A DNA stretch of 43,931 bases from an uncultured Anaerotruncus sp. GTDB taxonomy: Bacteria > Bacillota > Clostridia > Oscillospirales > CAG-272. The notes under the pieces were generated by a model. It was not told where the DNA came from. It was given only the letters and a program-made list of their open reading frames with translations, and did not search any database. The first letter of the stretch is position 1, and the number at the start of each line of letters is the position of its first letter. A program made the position numbers and the translations under genes. Where the stretch lies: NCBI GenBank assembly GCA_905210995.1, contig CAJLZE010000008.1, positions 1-43,931 on the forward strand, given 5' to 3'. Positions 1-9,492 of the stretch are shown in pieces.

Positions 1-1246
1 CCCCCAGCGACTGGAGCGCCACATCGTGAAGAATGTTATCGTATGCGCGCTGTATAAACGTCGAATATATAGCCGCGACAGGCTTCATGCCGCCTGCAGC
101 AAGCCCCGCGGCAAACGTCACGGCGTGCTCCTCGGCAATTCCAACATCAAAAAAACGCTCCGGGAACAGCTTGCGAAAGGTGTCGAGCCCCGTTCCGCTG
201 CTCATTGCAGCAGTGATAGCGCATATTTTTCCGTCTGCCGTCGCTTCCCTGACGATGGCATTTCCGAACACCTTCGAAAAACCTCCGCCGGGCACGGCGC
301 CACGCGGCGCAACGGAATGGTACACGCCGGGATTTTTTTCCGCCGGCTCATATCCCTTTCCTTTTTTTGTTTTGACGTGGAGAACGACGCTCTCGTCGAA
401 TTTTTTCGCTTCGCGCAGCATCGTCTCGACAGCATTCCTGTCGTTACCGTCGATAGGTCCCAGATAGTAAAGACCGAGGTTTTCAAAATAGTTTGAACCG
501 TAAAGGAGATCCTTGAGTCCTTTTTTCACCTTGGTGATAAAGCTGACCATCGGCTTTCCGATGAGGGGCAGTCTTGAAAGGAAATGCCTTGTAGCCGCCT
601 TTGTGCGGAAATAACTTGCCCGCATACGTATCTTGGATATGCTCTTTGCAAAGCTGCCGATGTTGCGGGATATCGACATTTCATTTTCGTTTATGATTAT
701 GATGAGCCGCAATCCCTTGGTATTCTCACAGTTGTTGAGCGCCTCTTGGACCATTCCGCCCGTAAACGCGCCGTCACCGATAACGGCTACCGCGTACCCG
801 CCGGTACCGCGCAGGCTTTCAGCCTTTGCAATGCCCAACGCGGCGGAAAGCGCCGTCGAACTGTGCCCCGCCCCGAACGGATCATGTTCGCTTTCGGAGC
901 GTTTGGTAAATCCCGAAAGACCGCCGGGCGTACGCAACGTGTCAAACCGGTCTTTCCTGCCGGTGAGCAGCTTATGCACATAGCTCTGATGTCCGACATC
1001 CCAGATTATATGATCGTGCGGGCTGTCGAAAACGCGGTGAAGCGCTATCGTAAGCTCGACGACGCCGAGATTGGAAGCGAGGTGTCCGCCTCTGCCGAGA
1101 CAGCCATCCTCCGAAGTAATTATGTTGACAAGCTTTTCCCTTATCTCTCCGGCAAGTGTGTCAAGTTCGGCGTCCGAAAGCGACCTGAGATCCTCCGGTT
1201 TTCCTATACCGTCAAGAATATTCTTTTTTTCGTCAGCACCGTTCAT
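1..1246 (-). CDS. dxs: 1-deoxy-D-xylulose-5-phosphate synthase, 3' end cut by window edge
   Basis: This TPP enzyme condenses pyruvate and glyceraldehyde 3-phosphate to DXP, the first step of the non-mevalonate isoprenoid pathway in the cytoplasm. About 415 of the usual ~620 residues are visible and the frame is open to base 1. The translation shows the substrate-side GGHLASNLG and WDVGHQSYVHK stretches, the TPP motif GDGAFTGG followed by NENEMSIS, and the start of the pyrimidine-binding domain with the IAEEHAVTFAAGLA segment. The ATG at 1246 has GGAGG about 10 nt upstream; another ATG overlapping the Shine-Dalgarno is out of frame. It is transcribed divergently from the polysaccharide locus from its own promoter near 1299–1327. 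Identity is certain from conserved motifs; only the C-terminal transketolase domain is unseen. Confidence 0.97.
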   Translation of the reverse strand, partial: MNGADEKKNILDGIGKPEDLRSLSDAELDTLAGEIREKLVNIITSEDGCLGRGGHLASNLGVVELTIALHRVFDSPHDHIIWDVGHQSYVHKLLTGRKDRFDTLRTPGGLSGFTKRSESEHDPFGAGHSSTALSAALGIAKAESLRGTGGYAVAVIGDGAFTGGMVQEALNNCENTKGLRLIIIINENEMSISRNIGSFAKSISKIRMRASYFRTKAATRHFLSRLPLIGKPMVSFITKVKKGLKDLLYGSNYFENLGLYYLGPIDGNDRNAVETMLREAKKFDESVVLHVKTKKGKGYEPAEKNPGVYHSVAPRGAVPGGGFSKVFGNAIVREATADGKICAITAAMSSGTGLDTFRKLFPERFFDVGIAEEHAVTFAAGLAAGGMKPVAAIYSTFIQRAYDNILHDVALQSLG

Positions 1247-1298
1247 TCAATGACATCCTCCCGGAAATACCGCCGGCGGCAGTCGGTTCGATCAAGTT

Positions 1299-1327
1299 AT
1301 TATATCACAAAAAATGCACTTTGTAAA
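1299..1327 (-). promoter_or_regulatory. SigA-type promoter for dxs
   Basis: On the minus strand TTTACA (1322–1327) and TATAAT (1299–1304) are separated by exactly 17 nt, with TGA directly before the -10 (extended -10). The predicted transcript starts about 45 nt ahead of the dxs ATG. The rest of the 299-nt divergent gap (1247–1545) is AT-rich and holds the opposite promoter at 1439. Confidence 0.7.
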
Positions 1328-1438
1328 TGCAGTGCGCTCCTTTTTCGGGCATATCGGCAGCTTGGGCGGAAAAATCGGGAAAATATTTATATGTATGTTT
1401 ATTTATAATGAAAGCATATGGTGTGAAATCAATTGCTA

Positions 1439-1467
1439 TTGACAAAAATGGCTTGTTGTGATATGAT
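1439..1467 (+). promoter_or_regulatory. SigA-type promoter of the polysaccharide locus
   Basis: TTGACA (1439–1444) and TATGAT (1462–1467) are separated by 17 nt. The -35 is perfect consensus and the -10 differs at one position. It precedes the first glycosyltransferase by about 75 nt and is the only obvious strong promoter before 12.7 kb, so it probably drives most or all of the locus. Confidence 0.75.
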
Positions 1468-1545
1468 ATAAAGGCGTTTATAGGCGAATTCTGCGCGCAA
1501 AACAAAAAGGCAAATATGCATAATGATGCATTTCGGAAAGAAAAG

Positions 1546-2520
1546 ATGGCACAGAAGATCACGGTTTCGATCATCATTCCCGTATATAACGAATCGAAGT
1601 ATATAATAAGATGTCTTGACTCCGTAAAAAGGCAGACATTCCCCGCCGAAAATACAGAGCTGCTCATCATTGATGGGAATTCCACCGACGACACGGTGAG
1701 TAAGATCCGCAATTACACGGGAATAGACAACCTGCGTATATTGATAAACGAAAAACGACTCGTGACATACGCGCTAAACATCGGCATTGACAACGCGCGC
1801 GGCGAATATGTGATACGCATGGATGCGCACGCCGAATATGCCGACGACTATGTTGAAAAATGCGTGTATTACCTTGAACATACCGATGCCGACAATGTAG
1901 GCGGAACAGCCGAAACGCGCGGGATCAGCTTTGCGGGACAGGCGAACGCCGAATTGCTTTCGTCAAAGTTCGGCGTAGGCAACTCCGATTTCCGCACCGG
2001 CGGGAAAAGCGGATATGTCGACACCGTTCCGTTCGGTGCCTTCAGACGGACAGTATTCTCAAAGATCGGATATTTCGACCCGGAGCTGCCGCGCAGCGAG
2101 GACAACGACTACAACAGCCGTATACGAGCCGCAGGCGGCAAGGTGTATCTTGCATCCGACATACATTTTACCTATTACTGCCGCGATACCGCAGGCGGTC
2201 TGCTTGATCAGGGAATAAAAAACGGCAATGCGCTTTTTCTTACACTGCGTAAGAATCCCCGCGCCATGAGCCTCAGACACTATATACCGTTTCTGTTTGT
2301 GCTTTCGCATATAGTCATGCCGGTGCTGTGCGCTTTCTTCCACCCCGCCGTCTGGCTCTACGCTGCGGAGTGGATCGCATATCTTTTGCTTGACGCAATA
2401 TTTTCATTGTCCCGCGGCAGCCTCAAGCGTTCACTATACAAGTTCGTAATGTACCCGTTGTTCCATATCTCATACGGTATCGGCTCGCTGATAGGAATGT
2501 TCGGTATCAAACTATATTAA
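1546..2520 (+). CDS. Family 2 glycosyltransferase, ExoA-like
   Basis: Predicted membrane-associated GT-A fold transferase (324 aa) that adds a sugar from a nucleotide donor to a lipid-linked glycan. The N-terminal half has SIIIPVYNESKYI, the DGNSTDDT stretch and MDAHAEY (the donor-binding acidic motif as in succinoglycan ExoA). Mid-protein there is VDTVPFGAFRR and the acceptor-side SEDNDYNSRIRAAGG. The C-terminus has two to three hydrophobic helices, so it is probably an integral membrane GT2. An in-frame ATG lies at 1516, but the ATG at 1546 is preferred: it starts directly before the GT2 fold and has GGAAAG upstream. It is the first gene of the surface-polysaccharide operon. Donor and acceptor cannot be told from sequence. 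Confidence 0.88.
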   Translation: MAQKITVSIIIPVYNESKYIIRCLDSVKRQTFPAENTELLIIDGNSTDDTVSKIRNYTGIDNLRILINEKRLVTYALNIGIDNARGEYVIRMDAHAEYADDYVEKCVYYLEHTDADNVGGTAETRGISFAGQANAELLSSKFGVGNSDFRTGGKSGYVDTVPFGAFRRTVFSKIGYFDPELPRSEDNDYNSRIRAAGGKVYLASDIHFTYYCRDTAGGLLDQGIKNGNALFLTLRKNPRAMSLRHYIPFLFVLSHIVMPVLCAFFHPAVWLYAAEWIAYLLLDAIFSLSRGSLKRSLYKFVMYPLFHISYGIGSLIGMFGIKLY

Positions 2521-2540
2521 AGGACACTGCAAGGCTAAAA

Positions 2541-3821
2541 ATGAAAGTATTGATAATAAGCCATAATCCGATGACGACGTACGACTGCATGGGCAGGACT
2601 CTGCTCACGCTTTTTTCGGAATTCGACAGATCCGAGCTTTGCCAGCTCTATATTTATCCCACCGTTCCGAATGCGGACAAATGCGATTCGTTTTACAGGA
2701 TCACCGACAAGGATGTTATTCGCTCTTTTACCTGCTTCAAGGTAAAGGGGCACGAGGTTGCCTGTGACGTCGGTCAGAGCGATCTGTTCGAAAACGGATC
2801 TGACGAAAAGCTCTACCGCAATCCAAAAAACAAAACGTCTGTCCTCATGATGATGCGCGACCTTGCATGGAGCATGGCACATTGGTGCAATAAAGATCTC
2901 AAAGGCTGGCTCGAAAAGGAAAAGCCGGATGCGATCTTTATCGCCCCCGGTTCCGCCAAATTCATATACAACGTTGCGCTCAGAATATCCGATATGCTGA
3001 GCCTTCCTATCGTCTGCTATATCTGTGACGACTTTTACTTTGTGAAAACTCCGTCCGGGCTTGCCGACAAGCTCTGCCTTTCTATGCTGCGCCAAAAGAC
3101 ACGCAGCCTTATGATGCATACATCTCACATCATAACCATATGCGACGAGCTGCGCGACGATTATAGCCGCGAATTCGGCGTTCCCGCCACAACGGTAATG
3201 ACCGGATCGAGCTACGGCATAGCCGCAACACCAAAGATCGCCGCGTCGCCGGGATCGATATCCTACTTCGGCAGCATACGCTGCGGCAGATACAGATCAA
3301 TATGCGATATAGGCGCGGCGCTTGACCGTATAAACAGCGAAAACGGCACGTCATTTGAACTGAATATATACACCGGAGAGAAAGACCCCGAAATTCTCGG
3401 AGAGATCGAAAAATACCGCTCGGTGAAGCTGCGCGGATTCGTTTCCGGCGCCGAAATGGAATGTGCTTTCAATGCGTCGGATATACTTCTGCACACCGAG
3501 GCATTTGACGAAGAAAATATCGATGCGGTAAGGCATTCGGTCTCGACCAAAATAGCCGATGCGCTTGCCGGCGGAATACCTCTCATAGCCTACGGCCCCG
3601 CCGAGATCGCTTCCGTGTCTTATCTGCAAAGGACCGACTCCGCATTGTGTATAACAAGCCCCGATGAGCTTTACGAGAGGCTCAGAGAGGTTTTTGTTGA
3701 AAAGAAGGATATGACAGCCATCGTGCTGAATGCCCTCGGCACTGCGCGAAAGAACCATGTATCTCAGCTTAATTCGCAGCTGGTGAGAAAGATCATTTCG
3801 GACGCGGCACATAACACATAA
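2541..3821 (+). CDS. GT4-type glycosyltransferase
   Basis: A 426-aa protein of GT-B type. The N-terminus MKVLIISHNPMTTYD is the usual beta-strand/loop of the acceptor domain. A second Rossmann-like half starts near residue 230 (SISYFGSIRCGRY). The C-terminal segment around residues 310–360 (FNASDILLHTEAFDEEN, then STKIADALAGGIPLIAYGPAE) corresponds to the donor-binding region of GT4 enzymes, though the usual E-x7-E motif is imperfect. Its ATG follows the preceding stop by 20 nt. Sequence similarity to a named enzyme is not evident to me, so substrate is unknown; the assignment to surface-polysaccharide assembly rests on context. Confidence 0.75.
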   Translation: MKVLIISHNPMTTYDCMGRTLLTLFSEFDRSELCQLYIYPTVPNADKCDSFYRITDKDVIRSFTCFKVKGHEVACDVGQSDLFENGSDEKLYRNPKNKTSVLMMMRDLAWSMAHWCNKDLKGWLEKEKPDAIFIAPGSAKFIYNVALRISDMLSLPIVCYICDDFYFVKTPSGLADKLCLSMLRQKTRSLMMHTSHIITICDELRDDYSREFGVPATTVMTGSSYGIAATPKIAASPGSISYFGSIRCGRYRSICDIGAALDRINSENGTSFELNIYTGEKDPEILGEIEKYRSVKLRGFVSGAEMECAFNASDILLHTEAFDEENIDAVRHSVSTKIADALAGGIPLIAYGPAEIASVSYLQRTDSALCITSPDELYERLREVFVEKKDMTAIVLNALGTARKNHVSQLNSQLVRKIISDAAHNT

Positions 3822-3892
3822 AAAACAATAATACGCACAAGTCTCCGAAATCATAGGGGCATTTTGCGGAAAGAACGGAAAGGAGCACGTGA

Positions 3893-4972
3893 ATGCTGAT
3901 TTATTATACGATATATGCGATCATGGAAATATTCTGGGGCGCCTTTTGTTTCCGCAGAAATAACAAAAAAACACAGTTGCTTTTTTGCACGCTGTCCTGT
4001 CTGACTATGATCGCGCTGTTTGCCATGAGACATCTGTCAATGGGAATAGACCTGCATTACGGTCACAGCATAGGATATCTTGCAAGCTACGAACAGACAG
4101 CCGAAATGGGCTGGCGAGAAATATTTCACATCAACCATTTCGGATACGAAAGAGGCTATGTGGTATTCATAAAGCTTTTGACTTACTTCTCCTCCGACCC
4201 ACGCTTTCTGCTCACATCCATCGCAGTCATAACAATGAGCTGCGTATTCTCTGTTTTGGCAAGTTACAGCGATGACGCCTTCCTTTCGGTGATCGTTTAC
4301 ATCGGTACCCCGTGCTTTGTAGCCAATTTCTCATCGCTTCGTCAGGCGCTTGCCGTGTCTCTCTGCTTTTTTTCATTCAGATACATCAAACAGAAAAAAT
4401 TCGTACCGTTCGCCATTTTCACCGCCGTGGCAACACTGTTCCATACATCGGCGCTGCTTTTTATAGCCGCATATTTCCTGTACAACATAAAGATCCCGCG
4501 TTCATGGCGATATGCCAGTGTCGTTGCAATACCGTTTATTTATGTTCTGCGCGATGTGTTCTTCTTCGTCGCACGTATACTCAAGCCTTCGGCGGTCAAG
4601 GACAATAACGGCTCATTCACATTTTTTCTTGCGCTTTTCGGAGTATACGTCGTTGTCGCGGCGCTCGGAGACAATTCCGACGAACATCTGAACGGCCTAA
4701 TGAACATATTTTGGGTCGCGTGCTGTATAATGGCTTTCAGTGGGATATATAATACTGCCGAAAGGCTTGCGTGGTATTTCATTATTTTTCTCGCACTGCT
4801 TCTTCCCCGCTTTGTTGAGCAGCTCAAGGGACTGCACAGAATACACGACGTCCCGTGGATACTTATGTACTCCGGCATTCTCGCCTGCTTTACGCTTTTC
4901 GGACTTTATCAGATTTATTCAACATACTGGGCTATGGCATATCCGTATTATTTCTTCTGGGAGGCTGCATGA
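3893..4972 (+). CDS. EpsG/Wzy-like polysaccharide polymerase
   Basis: A polytopic membrane protein (359 aa, roughly ten hydrophobic segments) of the EpsG family. These proteins act as Wzy-type polymerases that join lipid-linked repeat units outside the membrane. Family-like features are MRHLSMGIDLHYG with a charged residue after the second membrane helix, FGYERGYVVFIKLL in the first large external loop, and SSLRQALAVSL where EpsG proteins carry a conserved LRQ. The SD AAAGGAGC lies 7 nt before the ATG. Its stop overlaps the next start, implying translational coupling. Together with the flippase downstream it makes the locus a Wzx/Wzy-dependent pathway. Confidence 0.82.
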   Translation: MLIYYTIYAIMEIFWGAFCFRRNNKKTQLLFCTLSCLTMIALFAMRHLSMGIDLHYGHSIGYLASYEQTAEMGWREIFHINHFGYERGYVVFIKLLTYFSSDPRFLLTSIAVITMSCVFSVLASYSDDAFLSVIVYIGTPCFVANFSSLRQALAVSLCFFSFRYIKQKKFVPFAIFTAVATLFHTSALLFIAAYFLYNIKIPRSWRYASVVAIPFIYVLRDVFFFVARILKPSAVKDNNGSFTFFLALFGVYVVVAALGDNSDEHLNGLMNIFWVACCIMAFSGIYNTAERLAWYFIIFLALLLPRFVEQLKGLHRIHDVPWILMYSGILACFTLFGLYQIYSTYWAMAYPYYFFWEAA

Positions 4973-6192
4973 TGGTAGTTGCCGCAATAAACACCTGCAC
5001 ATACGGCAGCACGGGAAAGATAATGCTTCAGATATTCGGCGAACTCTGTGAGAGCGACCGCGGATATGTGTGCGTGCCGAACGGAAGGCACAACAAGGCA
5101 AAATACCAAGGCGATCACATTTGGATCGGCGGACGTTTCAGCGAGGACAGTCACATTATACTCGGAAGACTTACGGGACTGCAGGGATGTTTCTCGTATT
5201 TTGCGACGCTTCGCTTTCTGCGCAAGCTTCGTCGCGTATCTCCGGATGTTATCCACCTGCATAATCTTCATAACAGCTATATAAACCTCCCCCTCCTTTT
5301 CGGCTTTATCAAAAAGCACAGGATACCGGTCGTGTGGACGCTCCACGACTGCTGGTCGTTTACCGGGCACTGCCCGTATTTCACAATGTCGCACTGCGAC
5401 AGGTGGATGACGGGCTGCCATGATTGCCCGAGCTACCGCGCATATCCGGCATCAGTGATCGACTCGTCACGCCTGCTTTGGAAGCTCAAGAAAAAATGGT
5501 TTACCAGAGTGGAAAGTCTTACCCTTGTAACGCCGTCGCAGTGGCTTGCCGATCTGACCCGTCGGTCATATCTTGCAGAGTATCCCGTAAAGGTCATAAA
5601 TAATGGGATCGACCTTTCGGTATTCAAGCCTACAGAGAGCAATTTCAGAGAGAGATACGGAATACCGGACAATAAGAAGATCATTTTGGGAGTCGCGTTT
5701 GACTGGGAAAGACGCAAAGGACTCGATGTATTTACAGAGCTTGCCCACCGCCTCCCTGCCGATGATTATCAGATAGTTCTTGTGGGAACGAACGAGGAGA
5801 CAGACAAAGAGCTTCCCGCAGGGATAATATCCATACACCGCACACATAACCAGCAAGAGCTTGCAGCGGTTTACACTGCAGCAGACGTGCTGCTCAATCC
5901 CACACGTGAGGACAACTATCCGACGGTGAACATGGAGGCAATAGCCTGCGGCACGCCGGTGCTCACCTTCAGGACCGGGGGAAGCCCCGAAAGTATAACA
6001 CCGACGACCGGCGCCGTTGTTGACGACGATATCGACACCGTTGAGCGTGAAGTGATACGGCTATGCCGCGACAACTCCGCAATGCGCGGCGCCTGCCTTG
6101 AGGCAGCCCGCGATTTTGATATGAACAAATTATTCAAAGAATATGTGAGGTTATACCGTACCCTTGATGAACGAACGGAAAGTAATGGCTAA
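4972..6192 (+). CDS. GT4 family glycosyltransferase (WcaC/WcaL-like)
   Basis: A 406-aa GT-B enzyme. Residues near 10–15 (NTCTYGSTGKIM) form the glycine-rich acceptor-side loop. IHLHNLHNSYINLP and WTLHDCWSFTGHCPYF, followed by CDRWMTGCHDCP, are typical of colanic-acid-type GT4 proteins; the Cys/His-rich stretch is a hallmark of this subgroup. The C-terminal Glycos_transf_1 domain shows NPTREDNYPTVNMEAIACGTP with the E-x7-E pair and TGGSPE. Two adjacent ATGs (4969 and 4972) share one SD (GGGAGG, 4959–4964). The second has the better spacing (7 nt) and overlaps the upstream TGA by one base, so the gene is coupled to the polymerase. Confidence 0.88.
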   Translation: MVVAAINTCTYGSTGKIMLQIFGELCESDRGYVCVPNGRHNKAKYQGDHIWIGGRFSEDSHIILGRLTGLQGCFSYFATLRFLRKLRRVSPDVIHLHNLHNSYINLPLLFGFIKKHRIPVVWTLHDCWSFTGHCPYFTMSHCDRWMTGCHDCPSYRAYPASVIDSSRLLWKLKKKWFTRVESLTLVTPSQWLADLTRRSYLAEYPVKVINNGIDLSVFKPTESNFRERYGIPDNKKIILGVAFDWERRKGLDVFTELAHRLPADDYQIVLVGTNEETDKELPAGIISIHRTHNQQELAAVYTAADVLLNPTREDNYPTVNMEAIACGTPVLTFRTGGSPESITPTTGAVVDDDIDTVEREVIRLCRDNSAMRGACLEAARDFDMNKLFKEYVRLYRTLDERTESNG

Positions 6193-7489
6193 TGCTTCAT
6201 GGATCATAGGGCTTCAGATCGTAAAAGCGATCTTGAGCTTTATAATATCCATGCTCACGGCGAGATATCTCGGTCCGTCGGACTTCGGGCTTATCAATTA
6301 CGCCTCGTCCATTGTGTCATTTGTTGCTCCAGTCATGTACCTCGGTCTGAACTGTGTTCTTGTTCAGGAATTTGTCAGCAACTCGGAAAAAGAAGGCGAA
6401 ACCATCGGTACCGCGGTAGTTCTCAGCCTTTCGTCAAGCCTCCTCTGCATCGGAGGTATTGTATCATTTGCCGCAATAGCCAACCGCGGAGAGACCGAAA
6501 CGATTATCGTATGTGCTCTATACAGCATTCTTCTGATATTTCAGAGCGCCGATCTTGTTCTTTATTGGTTTCAGGCAAATCTTCTTTCAAAATATTCTTC
6601 AATTGCATCACTTTGCTCTTACGGCATTGTATCGGCATATAAGATATTCCTTCTTATAACTCACAAGGGCGTACGCTGGTTTGCGATCTCAAGCGCGCTT
6701 GACTATTTTGCCATCGCGGTGATACTGATGATTTTGTATCACAAATTAGGCGGACGTAAAATGTCGTTTTCGCGCACAGCCGCGCGAAGAATGCTAAAAA
6801 AAAGCAAATACTATATCATTGCCGACATGATGGTTGCCGTTTTCGCGCAAACAGACCGTATAATGCTGAAGCTGATGATCGACGATGCCGCTACCGGCTA
6901 TTATTCCGCCGCGGTAAGCTGCTCTGTCATGACGGGATTCGTATTTTCCGCAATAATCGATTCGTTCAGACCTCTTATATTCGAGAACAAGCAGAACAAC
7001 AATGAAAAGTATGAGGAAAATCTCAGCAAGCTTTACAGTATAATCATCTATCTTTCACTTATCCAAAGCGTATTCATAACCATTTTTGCGCGTTTGATAA
7101 TCGGTATCCTTTGCGGCAGCGACTACGAGCCGTCGGTTGAAATACTGCGTCTTGTTGTCTGGTACACTACATTTTCATACCTGGGGTCGGTCCGAAATAT
7201 CTGGATGCTTGCCGAAAACAAGCAAAAATACCTTTGGTTCATCAATCTTTGCGGTGCGCTTTCAAATATTATTCTCAACTATATCCTGATACCGTTTATG
7301 GGCTGCATGGGTGCCGCACTTGCCTCCCTTATCACACAATTTTTCACCAACGTCATAATCGGTTTTATCATGAAACCGATACGTTACAACAACAAGATCA
7401 TGCTACGGTCGCTTGACCCGCGGCTACTTGCCTCATCGGTCAGATCAGTGGTAACGGCGGTAAAAGCCAGAACGGATAAAAGTAAGTAA
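6167..7489 (+). CDS. Wzx-type polysaccharide flippase (MATE/PST superfamily)
   Basis: A 440-aa membrane protein with about 12–14 hydrophobic helices. The N-terminal signature (ANASWIIGLQIVKAILSFI, then ARYLGPSDFGLINYASSIV) is typical of PST flippases, which move undecaprenyl-PP-linked repeat units across the membrane. It overlaps the preceding glycosyltransferase gene by 26 nt. An alternative ATG at 6185 has GGAAAG very close to it; the 6167 start is kept because the charged residues MNERKVM are common before helix 1. With the EpsG-like gene it completes the export and polymerisation pair. Confidence 0.88.
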   Translation: MNERKVMANASWIIGLQIVKAILSFIISMLTARYLGPSDFGLINYASSIVSFVAPVMYLGLNCVLVQEFVSNSEKEGETIGTAVVLSLSSSLLCIGGIVSFAAIANRGETETIIVCALYSILLIFQSADLVLYWFQANLLSKYSSIASLCSYGIVSAYKIFLLITHKGVRWFAISSALDYFAIAVILMILYHKLGGRKMSFSRTAARRMLKKSKYYIIADMMVAVFAQTDRIMLKLMIDDAATGYYSAAVSCSVMTGFVFSAIIDSFRPLIFENKQNNNEKYEENLSKLYSIIIYLSLIQSVFITIFARLIIGILCGSDYEPSVEILRLVVWYTTFSYLGSVRNIWMLAENKQKYLWFINLCGALSNIILNYILIPFMGCMGAALASLITQFFTNVIIGFIMKPIRYNNKIMLRSLDPRLLASSVRSVVTAVKARTDKSK

Positions 7490-7514
7490 TAGCATCAATT
7501 CACACAACGAAAGG

Positions 7515-7537
7515 GACCTTCCGCACATGCGGAGGTC
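7515..7537 (+). promoter_or_regulatory. Hairpin covering the only Shine-Dalgarno of the first licD gene
   Basis: GACCTTCCGC and GCGGAGGTC pair around an ACAT loop with one bulged T. The right arm contains GGAGG (7531–7535), the only good SD ahead of the ATG at 7551, at a long 15-nt spacing. The stem could limit initiation. There is no T-tract, so it is not a terminator. Confidence 0.45.
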
Positions 7538-7550
7538 AATATAAAAACAA

Positions 7551-8384
7551 ATGATACCGATAAGCGATGAAGATAACAAACGGATATCGTATGATATTCT
7601 GGTTAATGTCACCGACTTCTGTGACAAAAACAACATTGTCTATTATCTCGGATACGGCACGCTGCTCGGTGCCGTGCGTCACCAAGGATTCATACCGTGG
7701 GACGATGATATCGACATAATCATGCCGCGCAGCGACTATGAAAGATTCATCAAAGAGTTTCCCGGCTCACATGAGCACCTAAAAGTGGCATCCCCTTACG
7801 ACAAATACCCGATGTACTGTTTTGCAAAGGTATACGACGACCGCACGGTGAAGCTCGAACCGATCAGGTACACCGATGAGCGCACTCCTCTCGGCGTCGA
7901 TATAGACATTTTCCCTCTTGACGGCGAATCCGATGATGAGCGCGAATTTCTGAAGGACAGAAAAAAACGCGATACGCTTTGGCTGCTGTTCGATCTTACT
8001 CTCTGCCCCAAGCTCACGGGATCGCCCAAGCACTTTGCGGGTGCACTCGTAGGTCGCATTGCCGACTTTACGGTCGGCGCGCGCAAACTCCAGGATATGT
8101 ACATAAAGAACACCACAAAATATGATTTCGGCACATCGAAAATGGTCGGCTATCTCTCACATACGGGAGATACGCTTGAACGCTATCCGCGCGAGGTCTT
8201 CGAGGAGCGCATACGTCTTCCGTTTGAAGACCGCACATTCTGGGCGCCTAAAGATTACGACAGCTATCTTACCGGTCTTTACGGGGACTATATGACCCCT
8301 CCGCCTCCGACCGGCAGAGCAACGCATCATGTCAATTCGGTATTTATGAAGGACGAATACGCCAAAGAAGCAGAAAAAGTCTGA
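7551..8384 (+). CDS. LicD family transferase, copy 1
   Basis: A 277-aa protein of the LicD/fukutin-like nucleotidyltransferase fold. Members transfer phosphorylcholine or another phospho-substituent (from a CDP or similar donor) onto surface glycans. The core signature lies at residues 32–60: YLGYGTLLGAVRHQGFIPW then DDDIDI, whose aspartates (51–53, 55) bind the metal. GVDIDIFPLDG around residue 120 is the second conserved block. It lies between the flippase and capE. A second LicD-family gene at 11909 is clearly related but not a recent duplicate. The transferred group cannot be inferred; phosphocholine is only one option. Confidence 0.88.
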   Translation: MIPISDEDNKRISYDILVNVTDFCDKNNIVYYLGYGTLLGAVRHQGFIPWDDDIDIIMPRSDYERFIKEFPGSHEHLKVASPYDKYPMYCFAKVYDDRTVKLEPIRYTDERTPLGVDIDIFPLDGESDDEREFLKDRKKRDTLWLLFDLTLCPKLTGSPKHFAGALVGRIADFTVGARKLQDMYIKNTTKYDFGTSKMVGYLSHTGDTLERYPREVFEERIRLPFEDRTFWAPKDYDSYLTGLYGDYMTPPPPTGRATHHVNSVFMKDEYAKEAEKV

Positions 8385-8445
8385 TAAGCTACGGCAGATC
8401 AACCGGTATACACTGCCGGGATAAAAATATATGAGGTATGTTAAA

Positions 8446-9492
8446 ATGTCATTGTTCAAAGATAAAGTCCTGATGATAACCGGTGGTACCGGCTCATTCG
8501 GCAATGCCGTTCTGAACCGTTTTCTCCGCACCGACATCGGCGAGATACGCGTTTTTTCACGCGATGAAAAAAAGCAGGACGATATGCGCCACGAATTTCA
8601 GGCCAAAATGCCCGAGGTCGCCGATAAGATCAGCTTCTATATCGGCGATGTGAGAGACCTCGCATCCGTAAAGAACGCCATGCACGGTGTCGATTATATC
8701 TTCCATGCCGCGGCGCTCAAGCAGGTCCCATCATGCGAGTTTTTCCCGATCGAAGCGGTAAAAACGAATGTGCTCGGCACAGACAACGTACTCACCGCCG
8801 CCATCGACGAGGGCGTGAAGGCTGTCATCTGCCTTTCGACAGACAAAGCCGCATACCCCGTAAATGCCATGGGTACCTCAAAGGCAATGATGGAAAAAGT
8901 GATCGTCGCCAAAAGCCGCACGACAAACAAAACAAAGATCTGCTGCACAAGATACGGAAACGTTATGTGCTCGCGCGGCTCTGTCATTCCACTTTGGATC
9001 GAGCAGATACGCAGCGGACAGCCCATAACCGTGACCGACCCCGATATGACGCGTTTCATCATGTCGCTGGACGAGGCAGTCGATCTCGTACTTTTTGCAT
9101 TTGAGCACGGCGAGTCCGGCGATATACTTGTCCAGAAGGCGCCTGCATGTACGATAAAGACACAGGTCGAAGCCGTGTGCGAGCTGTTCGGCGGAGACAA
9201 GAGCAAGATAAAGGTCATAGGTATCCGCCACGGCGAGAAAATGTACGAAACGCTGCTCACAAACGAGGAGTGCGCTCACGCGATAGACATGGGTAATTTC
9301 TATCGTGTTCCCTGCGACAAGCGCGGCCTCAACTACGATAAATACTTCAAGGACGGCGATGCCGACCGCAACACGCTGACAGAGTTCAACTCCAACAATA
9401 CGACTCTTCTGACAGTCGAACAGACAAAAGAAAAGATCGCAGCACTTGAATATATCCGCGAAGAGCTCAAAAAGGAAGAACAGGCAAAATGA
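8446..9492 (+). CDS. capE: UDP-GlcNAc 4,6-dehydratase/5-epimerase (CapE/FnlA/WbjB)
   Basis: First enzyme of UDP-N-acetyl-L-fucosamine synthesis, acting on UDP-GlcNAc with bound NADP. The extended-SDR nucleotide loop GGTGSFGNAV lies at the N-terminus. STDKAAYPVNAMGTSKAMMEK carries the catalytic Asp-Lys pair and the M-x3-K replacement of the usual Y-x3-K that typifies this dehydratase group. The 348-aa length fits. An upstream in-frame ATG at 8431 forms part of the SD region, and GAGG at 8433–8436 places the start at 8446. The stop overlaps the capF start (ATGA), so the three-gene set is translationally coupled. Confidence 0.92.
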   Translation: MSLFKDKVLMITGGTGSFGNAVLNRFLRTDIGEIRVFSRDEKKQDDMRHEFQAKMPEVADKISFYIGDVRDLASVKNAMHGVDYIFHAAALKQVPSCEFFPIEAVKTNVLGTDNVLTAAIDEGVKAVICLSTDKAAYPVNAMGTSKAMMEKVIVAKSRTTNKTKICCTRYGNVMCSRGSVIPLWIEQIRSGQPITVTDPDMTRFIMSLDEAVDLVLFAFEHGESGDILVQKAPACTIKTQVEAVCELFGGDKSKIKVIGIRHGEKMYETLLTNEECAHAIDMGNFYRVPCDKRGLNYDKYFKDGDADRNTLTEFNSNNTTLLTVEQTKEKIAALEYIREELKKEEQAK

